Positions 14,391 to 18,641 of a stretch of DNA of 18,641 bases are shown one piece after another (within the stretch, counting starts at the first letter, position 1; each line of letters opens with the position of its first letter). Where the stretch lies: positions 1-18,641 of the forward strand of contig CAZPKK010000028.1 of NCBI GenBank assembly GCA_964587175.1, in the 5' to 3' direction. The position numbers were made by a program, and so were the translations under genes. A model generated the notes under the pieces. That model saw only the letters and a list, made by a program, of their open reading frames with translations, ran no database searches and was not told the DNA's origin. This stretch comes from CALXVA01 sp964587175. GTDB taxonomy: Bacteria > Bacillota > Clostridia > TANB77 > CAG-508.

Positions 14391-15419
14391 TTAAGAGACA
14401 AGTACTTGGATTTTCAATTTCTTTTCTGCTTCTTTAATAAATTGTTCTGTAGATATTTCTCTTATGTCAAAACTTTTATAATTTTCAAAAATTTCATCTA
14501 ATTCTTCATCTACCAAATCAATTACTTCTTTGCTTCTCTCATTCACACCAAAGAAGTGAAAATCATATACTGGTAATTGCATTTTATATTTTACAGCAAT
14601 TTTTTCATATTCTCTCCATACTTCTATTAGAATATCTCGATTTTGGCAAAGTAAATTAAAATTATACTGGTACAAATAGCCTATTTGCTTTAGTAACTCT
14701 CTTTTCTCTTTGTCCGTCAAAAACTTATCAGTATCTAGCTTTACTTTACGATTTAATATCTGTTGATTCAAAAATAGTAAAGATCCCTTTGTATTTATGT
14801 CTAGAGTGTCATTCTTATATACAACAAAGTAAAAAGACTCTAGGACATGAAATCCGTTTTTGGTTTGTATTCTAAATTCTACTGGAATTTTTTCATTTTC
14901 TATTTGTATATGGCTAGTAATAATATATGAAAGTGGAGGCAATACTTTTTCTAGGTTTTCTGTATTTGCTATTATTTTCTTTAAATTTGCAAGTATAGCA
15001 TTTTCTTCTTGATTTTGCCTTGCATAAACTCTATCTCCTTCTTTTCTTTGTTCTGTCCAATCCTTCTCTGTAAGTAAATTATATTCTGAAAATTCTTCTC
15101 CTTCATTTTTTAATTTGTTTCTTATTAATTGTACTACATTTTTTATTTCTCTTTCATCATTAACTACAACTAACACACCAAAAAGGTCATGCATTTGTTC
15201 CATTCTTTCAAATTTTGCAATGCGAAATGAACGTATTGCAGAATGTACTTTTTTTATACGGTATGAATAAAAGGATATATCAAATCTTTGTAACTTCTTT
15301 TCCAATTCTTCTGCATAATTGATTAACATTTCGCTATTTTTAGCTCTATTAAGCAAATTTTCCATTTTTTTCTCTTCTGGTGTCTCTGCTACCATCGTAC
15401 GATTCATTCTATCTATCAT
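14391..15419 (-). CDS. Divergent RelA/SpoT-fold (nucleotidyltransferase-like) protein
   Basis: I read this 342-residue protein as a degenerate (p)ppGpp synthetase fold. Residues 52-95 follow the start of a RelA/SpoT domain: YRIKKVHSAIRSF in place of the usual R-x-K-x2-x-S-I-x2-K, then QMHDLFGVLVVV, which keeps the metal-binding Asp (78) of D-x2-G-x-R but has Leu83 where Arg is usual. Residues 169-200 (SHIQIENEKIPVEFRIQTK, then HVLESFYFVVYK) parallel the E-x-Q-x-R-T strand and the later H..aE....YK segment, with EFRIQT where EIQIRT is usual. The C-terminal 140 residues are helical and charged. Alarmone synthesis is doubtful: it may bind nucleotides without catalysis or act on another substrate. 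The start at 15419 has AAGGAAT upstream. A strong promoter lies about 155 bases away. Fold assignment is moderate and from motif reading only. Confidence 0.55.
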   Translation of the reverse strand: MIDRMNRTMVAETPEEKKMENLLNRAKNSEMLINYAEELEKKLQRFDISFYSYRIKKVHSAIRSFRIAKFERMEQMHDLFGVLVVVNDEREIKNVVQLIRNKLKNEGEEFSEYNLLTEKDWTEQRKEGDRVYARQNQEENAILANLKKIIANTENLEKVLPPLSYIITSHIQIENEKIPVEFRIQTKNGFHVLESFYFVVYKNDTLDINTKGSLLFLNQQILNRKVKLDTDKFLTDKEKRELLKQIGYLYQYNFNLLCQNRDILIEVWREYEKIAVKYKMQLPVYDFHFFGVNERSKEVIDLVDEELDEIFENYKSFDIREISTEQFIKEAEKKLKIQVLVS

Positions 15420-15554
15420 GTTTATTCCTTCTTTCTTTTAATGTAAATAAATAATAATTACTTTTTATGATTTTCATATTCTTATATCTTATTCATAACT
15501 AACCAATATTATGAATATTTTATAGGTTCATAAAAAGTTTCGCTTATTCTTCCT

Positions 15555-15574
15555 TCTCTGTGAATTTGCAGAGA
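15555..15574 (-). promoter_or_regulatory. Hairpin at the predicted transcript start of the RelA/SpoT-like gene
   Basis: TCTCTG and CAGAGA form a 6-bp stem with an 8-base loop. The stem begins where the promoter at 15581-15609 should start transcription (about 15574), so the mRNA would carry a 5'-terminal stem-loop, an arrangement known to slow decay. Confidence 0.5.
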
Positions 15575-15580
15575 GTTATA

Positions 15581-15609
15581 ATTATATTACATTTGGTAAA
15601 AAATGTCAA
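15581..15609 (-). promoter_or_regulatory. Perfect sigma-A promoter upstream of the RelA/SpoT-like gene
   Basis: TTGACA (15604-15609), exactly 17 bases, then TATAAT (15581-15586) on the minus strand. The first intact gene downstream is the RelA/SpoT-like gene, about 155 nt away. Confidence 0.85.
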
Positions 15610-15734
15610 ATGTTTTTAAGTTTTTGTTAAATTTATCTTTCAAAATTATTGAAATAAAATGCTAGACTAGAATTATTATTGTTTAGTATATTTTCTATTC
15701 TTGAATCTTGCATATTTACCACCTATTTTCCTTT

Positions 15735-16097
15735 TCAAATGTCATAATCACATTTTAAAATATATGTATCAATCCATACATTTCCTGTTCTAAACTTTGT
15801 AATCAGTTTTAAATCAGCTTTATAAATATCAATATTTAGCTCTTCTTTTGCTTCTCTAACGATAGTATCTAATGAATTTTCTCCTAATATAACAGAGCCA
15901 CCTGTCATAGCTCATACATTAGGATCCAATCTTTTTAGTGGTGATCTTTTTTGAATCAGTATCTTGTTATCACTATTTATTATCCATACATCTGCACCTA
16001 AATGATAAAAACCTCTTTCAAAAACTTTTTTATCATATTTTTCCATTATCTCTCCTGTTGGTTTTCCTTCTCCATCTAATACTTCCCAATATTCCAT
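15735..16097 (-). pseudogene. Nudix hydrolase, broken by TGA at a conserved Trp and truncated at the 3' end
   Basis: Nudix enzymes cleave nucleoside diphosphates linked to another group. Reading from an ATG at 16097 (AGGAG upstream) gives MEYWEVLDGEGKPTGE and HLGADVWIINSDNKILIQKR, the usual start of YfcD-type Nudix proteins. The frame stops at TGA (15912-15914) after KRLDPNV. Past that codon the same frame resumes with AMTGGSVILGENSLDTIV and REAKEELNI, a nearly complete Nudix box (G-x5-E-x7-REUxEE). Relatives have Trp at the TGA position (PN.WAMTGG), so a single TGG to TGA change explains it. The frame ends again at TGA (15735-15737) after KCDYDI, some 40-50 residues short of the family's normal length. 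Two defects favour a decaying gene over recoding, because reading through the second TGA meets TAG three codons on. A sequencing error could explain the first stop but not the missing end. Confidence 0.82.
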
Positions 16098-16245
16098 AGG
16101 TTCATCTCCTAATTCAAATGTTTTTACCTTCCTATTTTCTTATTTTGTTTCTTCTTCTATCCAATTTAAAAACTTTTCATTCCCATTTGTAATGTTACTA
16201 TATTACAAATTTACACTTTTCTCAACAAATCAGGCAAATAATACA

Positions 16246-16279
16246 CCCCAAACATTAGATTTTTGTCTAACATTTGGGG
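16246..16279. terminator. Possible bidirectional terminator-like hairpin
   Basis: CCCCAAA (16246-16252) pairs with TTTGGGG (16273-16279). Inside this a 2x2 mismatch and a further 5-bp stem (TTAGA with TCTAA) enclose a 6-base loop. Neither strand has a good U run after the stem, so termination is uncertain. It is the most G-C-rich structure in this gap and lies between the 48-aa ORF and the Nudix remnant. Confidence 0.45.
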
Positions 16280-16317
16280 TTCAATTCATCAATATTAATG
16301 CTTTAAGATATTCATTT

Positions 16318-16374
16318 TTATTCCTCATTTAATTTAATACACCAATTATATATATCATCTTGTTCTTGCCTCCT
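16318..16374 (-). other. Possible gene remnant next to an orphan ribosome binding site
   Basis: A strong AAAGGAGG site (about 16369-16376) is followed ten bases later by an ATG at 16358 whose frame closes after nine codons (MIYIIGVLN). In another frame the same bases read RRQEQDDIYNWCIKLNEE before TAA, which looks like a real protein tail. A good ribosome site without a gene, beside a tail without a head, suggests deletion debris. This is tentative. Confidence 0.3.
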
Positions 16375-16385
16375 TTATATTATTC

Positions 16386-16532
16386 TCATATTATTTTTTC
16401 TTTTAATAATTTCAAGATATCTTCACTATCATAACTTCTTCCTAAAATATAGCAAGCAAATTTATCACCATTTTCAGCTTTTTTCCTTACATCATTTAAA
16501 TCAAATATTATTGGTTTTATATTATTACTCAT
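16386..16532 (-). CDS. Small protein, 48 aa, Sel1-like segment
   Basis: An ATG at 16532 with AGGAG about nine bases upstream opens a 48-codon frame. The product starts MSNNIKPIIFDLNDVRKKAE and contains AENGDKFACYILGRSYD, which resembles one Sel1-type repeat (A-x2-G-x3-A-x3-LG-x2-Y). A single repeat would not fold like the usual Sel1 arrays, so it may be a fragment of a longer protein or an independent small protein. It overlaps the end of the broken GNAT gene by eight bases, as in translationally coupled genes. No function is assigned. Confidence 0.45.
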   Translation of the reverse strand: MSNNIKPIIFDLNDVRKKAENGDKFACYILGRSYDSEDILKLLKEKII

Positions 16533-16834
16533 TTTCCGCTTCTCCTAATTTCTTTAACAAAATATACCTTTTAATATTTTCATCTTTTTGATAACAAGTT
16601 TGCACTTCATATCCTAAATCTTTTAAATTTCTTAAACTATAAACATTCCCAAATGTAATTTCTGCAATAATATTACTTATTCCTTTTTCTCTAGCTTTTT
16701 CTTCAAGATACTAAAGCACCATATATCTCACCATCATTGATAAGGTCATTAACTATTCTTAAATATGTATCTTTTTTAAAAGGTAAAAAAGATCCTTTTT
16801 CTTCTTCTTTAAAATTATCAATTACAATATTCAG
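16525..16834 (-). pseudogene. GNAT acetyltransferase with internal deletion
   Basis: The N-terminal piece reads VIDNFKEEEKGSFLPFKKDT and continues to NDGEIYGALV, where the frame meets a TGA. One frame over, the sequence resumes as YLEEKAREKGISNIIAEITF and continues NVYSLRNLKDLGYEV to a TAA at 16525. The second piece is the C-terminal half of a GNAT fold. The central part with the acetyl-CoA loop (usually R/Q-x2-G-x-G/A) is missing, so about 40-50 residues appear deleted at roughly 16711. There is also no ATG: the expected start position overlapping the def stop reads CTG (16832-16834) in the string CTGA, where ATGA is usual. The gene was probably coupled to def. A non-standard CTG start would not rescue the deletion. 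Confidence 0.78.
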
Positions 16835-17373
16835 TTAACTTCCCTTAAATTATATTTTTCAATATTTTCTTTAGTTGCAAATCCATTAGGTCCTTTTACT
16901 TTTTCTAAAAATACTATTCCATCTAAATGGTCACATTCATGTTGCACTAATCTTGCAAAAAATCCATTTAGTTGTTTTATTATTTTCTCTCCATTTTCAT
17001 TATAATAAGTCAATTCTATATTCTTATATCTTTCTACTTTTCCTCTTATACTAGGAACACTCATACAACCTTCATATTGTACATCTGTATCTTCTGATAA
17101 CTTCTTCCAAGTTGGATTAATCATTGCTATTATTGGTATTTCTTCTGCATCATTATATTTTATATTTTCTTTTTTGGCTCCTACTACAATAATTCTTTTA
17201 TCTACCCCTATTTGAGGTGCAGCAATTCCTAACCCTGTTCCAAACTCTAATGTTGATTTTAAATCTTCTATGATGTCTATAATATCTTCATTAATATTTT
17301 TTATATTAACTTCATCACATTGTTTTTCAAGGATAGTTTCTCCTACTTCTCTTACTTTTAATACTTTACCCAT
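16831..17373 (-). CDS. def: Peptide deformylase
   Basis: Removes the N-formyl group from new proteins, using an Fe2+ or Zn2+ held by Cys and two His. The three family motifs are present: GLGIAAPQ (47-54), EGCMS with metal ligand Cys103, and QHECDH with His145, catalytic Glu146 and His149. The 180-residue length is typical. SVPSIRGKVERY after the Cys motif and the C-terminal KVKGPNGFATKEN tail fit the family. The ATG at 17373 follows GGAGG at good spacing. The gene lies 45 bases after the flavoprotein gene and ends in a TGA overlapping the start of the broken GNAT gene. It sits among accessory and broken genes, and not beside fmt or priA as the housekeeping copy often does, so it may be a second deformylase (inference). 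Confidence 0.95.
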   Translation of the reverse strand: MGKVLKVREVGETILEKQCDEVNIKNINEDIIDIIEDLKSTLEFGTGLGIAAPQIGVDKRIIVVGAKKENIKYNDAEEIPIIAMINPTWKKLSEDTDVQYEGCMSVPSIRGKVERYKNIELTYYNENGEKIIKQLNGFFARLVQHECDHLDGIVFLEKVKGPNGFATKENIEKYNLREVN

Positions 17374-17418
17374 TTTGTCTTACCTCCATATATCACCATA
17401 TTTATATCACAGATTTAA

Positions 17419-17970
17419 TTAATTTTCTTCTATTTTTTCTTTTAATTTTTCAATAATTTTCTCATAGTCATCATACATTTTAGTTACATCATCTATGGTT
17501 TCTATATCTCCACTAGTAAAATTCTTTAAAAATAGAGTTTTAAAGCCCATAAACTCCCCAATACTCTCAAAATATTCTTTTATATTTCTAGCAATATCCT
17601 TATTTTCTTCTTCATTCATTTGTCCAACGGTTATTAAACATATTGTTTTTCCTTTTAATAAGTCATCATGCCAAGAAAATGGATTAAATCTATCTATCAC
17701 ATTTTTTAGTAATCCTGTTATATGATTCATATAAATAGGACTGGCAATTACTATTTTATCTGCTTTCAAAATTTCTTCATATATTTCTTGCATATCATCA
17801 TCTATTACACAATATTCTTTTAACTCATTCATACAAGCATTACACCCTAAGCAGTAATTTATACTTTTATCTGATAATTCAATTAACTTATCATCTTTGT
17901 TTTTTAGGTTAGTTAGAATTTTAGAACAATTTCCTTTTCTATTACTTCCATTTATATATATAACTTTCAT
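17419..17970 (-). CDS. Flavodoxin-fold NAD(P)H oxidoreductase, iron-sulfur flavoprotein-like
   Basis: A 183-residue flavodoxin-fold protein. The FMN phosphate loop is GSNRKGNCSK (8-17), and the flavin-side segment ASPIYMNHITGLLKNVIDR lies at 76-94. Between them is a compact cysteine motif C40-x2-C43-x2-C46-x7-C54 (CLGCNACMNELKEYC), the pattern that binds a 4Fe-4S cluster in archaeal and clostridial iron-sulfur flavoproteins. It may therefore move electrons between a cluster and FMN; the partner and substrate are unknown. No signal peptide is present. The ATG at 17970 follows TAGGAG at good spacing. It lies between the phosphoribosyltransferase-like gene and def in the same direction. A simple NADPH-dependent FMN reductase is the alternative. 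Confidence 0.85.
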   Translation of the reverse strand: MKVIYINGSNRKGNCSKILTNLKNKDDKLIELSDKSINYCLGCNACMNELKEYCVIDDDMQEIYEEILKADKIVIASPIYMNHITGLLKNVIDRFNPFSWHDDLLKGKTICLITVGQMNEEENKDIARNIKEYFESIGEFMGFKTLFLKNFTSGDIETIDDVTKMYDDYEKIIEKLKEKIEEN

Positions 17971-18060
17971 ATTTTTCTCCTACTAATCAAACATTATATG
18001 TTTTTAATTTTTCAATATATTTTTTAATGCTAAAATCATTTATATCTTCTTCGTAAAATC

Positions 18061-18641
18061 TTAGTCAGAATTTAAAGCATTCAATTCTTCCTCAATATTT
18101 TCCCATGGATAAACAGAAACTAAATTATAATTAATATTCAATTTTCTACATTCATCTCTTGATAATTCTTTCATTTCATTAGTTGTCATTGCCCAAGTTG
18201 TAAAACAAACATTATTAACACTATTTCTATATGTATAGTCTCTTGTTAGAGATACATAAATAATTTTTACATTATCTCCAAATTTTTTTCTAATCATATC
18301 AACAGCTATATTGGCTGTTTTTCCTGTAACATGATTACCTTCAACAAGTAATATACACTCATTACTATCTATATTTGTATTTTTAACATAATCTAATCCT
18401 ATTTTATTATCTATATTATGTGTTTCATAATTATATTTTAATTGAATAGGTAACATATCAATAATATTAAATAAATGTGAAAATATTATTGCTGGAATCC
18501 CCCCCCCGCGCATGATTGGAACAATATATTTTATTTTAAGATTAGTTTTAATTAAATAATTGTTTACCTCTTTATAAATTTTATTAATAAAATTATCTAT
18601 TCTGTCCCATGAAATTAAATCTAAATCTTTTTCAGTATATG
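18061..18641 (-). CDS. Phosphoribosyltransferase-like protein (5' end beyond window)
   Basis: PRTases join phosphoribosyl pyrophosphate to a base or related acceptor. About 192 codons are visible. The frame is open through the window edge, so the true start lies upstream of 18641; the ATG at 18513 is internal. The strand with YIVPIMRGGGIPA matches the family's P-x-x-RGG-x-x-xA motif. CILLVEGNHVTGKTANIAVD occupies the position of the PRPP loop, where most members have two acidic residues (VDD..TGKT); here only Glu remains before GNHVTGKT. The protein ends YPWENIEEELNALNSD. The first glycines are encoded by a run of nine G (18499-18507). In another frame 24 codons (RFYEEDINDFSIKKYIEKLK...) follow the stop and may be a lost tail. 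The family is moderately secure; the acceptor is unknown. Confidence 0.7.
   Translation of the reverse strand, partial: YTEKDLDLISWDRIDNFINKIYKEVNNYLIKTNLKIKYIVPIMRGGGIPAIIFSHLFNIIDMLPIQLKYNYETHNIDNKIGLDYVKNTNIDSNECILLVEGNHVTGKTANIAVDMIRKKFGDNVKIIYVSLTRDYTYRNSVNNVCFTTWAMTTNEMKELSRDECRKLNINYNLVSVYPWENIEEELNALNSD
18499..18507 (-). repeat. Nine-base poly-G tract inside the phosphoribosyltransferase-like gene
   Basis: Nine consecutive G on the coding strand encode three glycines of the RGG motif, preceded by GCGC. In DNA this A+T-rich, such a run is conspicuous and prone to slippage. Confidence 0.9.

Larger units (their letters stand above)
15420..15734 (-). other. Gene-poor stretch: leader of the RelA/SpoT-like gene and Nudix remnant tail
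   Basis: This 315-base stretch holds the perfect promoter at 15581-15609 and a 150-base leader with a hairpin at its start. Just upstream is a 26-codon ORF (15633-15713, MQDSRIENILNNNNSSLAFY...) with AGGTGG five bases before its ATG. That ORF begins right after the broken Nudix gene and may be a displaced piece of it or a chance frame. A 22-codon upstream ORF starting MKIIKSNYYLF also overlaps the start of the RelA/SpoT-like gene, but its ribosome site is poor. Confidence 0.5.

Noticed and set aside
15912..15914. Use of TGA as Trp (alternative genetic code)
   Set aside because: TGA ends intact genes at their normal family length (def, VanW, the hydrolase, the carboxypeptidase), TGG is used for Trp, and reading through the second Nudix TGA soon meets TAG.
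17987..18060. Frameshifted C-terminal tail of the PRTase-like gene
   Set aside because: The peptide looks plausible, but 24 open codons are not significant in this A+T-rich DNA and I cannot compare with homologues.
1..18641. CRISPR array, tRNA or rRNA genes
   Set aside because: No regularly spaced direct repeats and no recognisable tRNA arms or rRNA segments were seen on either strand.

Overview
The window is A+T-rich DNA with Gram-positive ribosome binding sites (AGGAGG types) and family content typical of Bacillota: NAD-dependent LigA, PgsA, zinc-type L31, a DacF-like carboxypeptidase, a VanW protein and a DUF5665 protein. I infer a low-GC, probably gut-associated member of the class Clostridia; no marker in the window fixes the genus. 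Almost everything is on the minus strand; the one clear plus-strand gene is the VanW-family gene at 9223-9891. TAA, TAG and TGA all end intact genes here, so the code looks standard.

Reading the minus strand by region: (1) 1-2257 holds the start of an aldehyde dehydrogenase (running off the left edge), a FIST sensory-domain protein and an 84-residue protein of unknown function. (2) 2336-6093 is housekeeping: ligA, pgsA, a DUF5665 membrane protein, rpmE with its own promoter and terminator, and a 52-residue single-pass membrane protein behind a perfect consensus promoter. (3) 6201-9022 is a three-gene lipid/ester-type cluster: an HSL-type alpha/beta hydrolase, a condensation-like HxxxD acyltransferase and a polytopic membrane protein resembling DUF6320. 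(4) 9223-10187 holds the VanW gene and, starting at its stop codon, a 285-bp MITE-like element with long terminal inverted repeats, a nested central hairpin and a 6-bp target-site duplication. (5) 10212-14270 carries a GT-C type membrane glycosyltransferase, a D-Ala-D-Ala carboxypeptidase and a YgjP-like metallopeptidase. (6) 14391-15419 encodes a divergent RelA/SpoT-fold protein that has lost several signature residues and lies behind a perfect TTGACA-17-TATAAT promoter and a leader of about 150 nt. (7) 15735-18641 looks like an eroding accessory segment: a Nudix gene with TGA in place of a conserved Trp, a GNAT acetyltransferase with an internal deletion, a 48-residue Sel1-like ORF, an intact peptide deformylase, an iron-sulfur-flavoprotein-like reductase, and a phosphoribosyltransferase-like gene with a run of nine G in its coding sequence.

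The observations most worth following are the MITE with its duplicated target, the acyltransferase/hydrolase/DUF6320 cluster, the degenerate RelA/SpoT-like protein, the poly-G tract, and the 69 in-frame open codons that join the FIST stop codon to the aldehyde dehydrogenase start. I found no CRISPR array, rRNA, tRNA or transposase gene.
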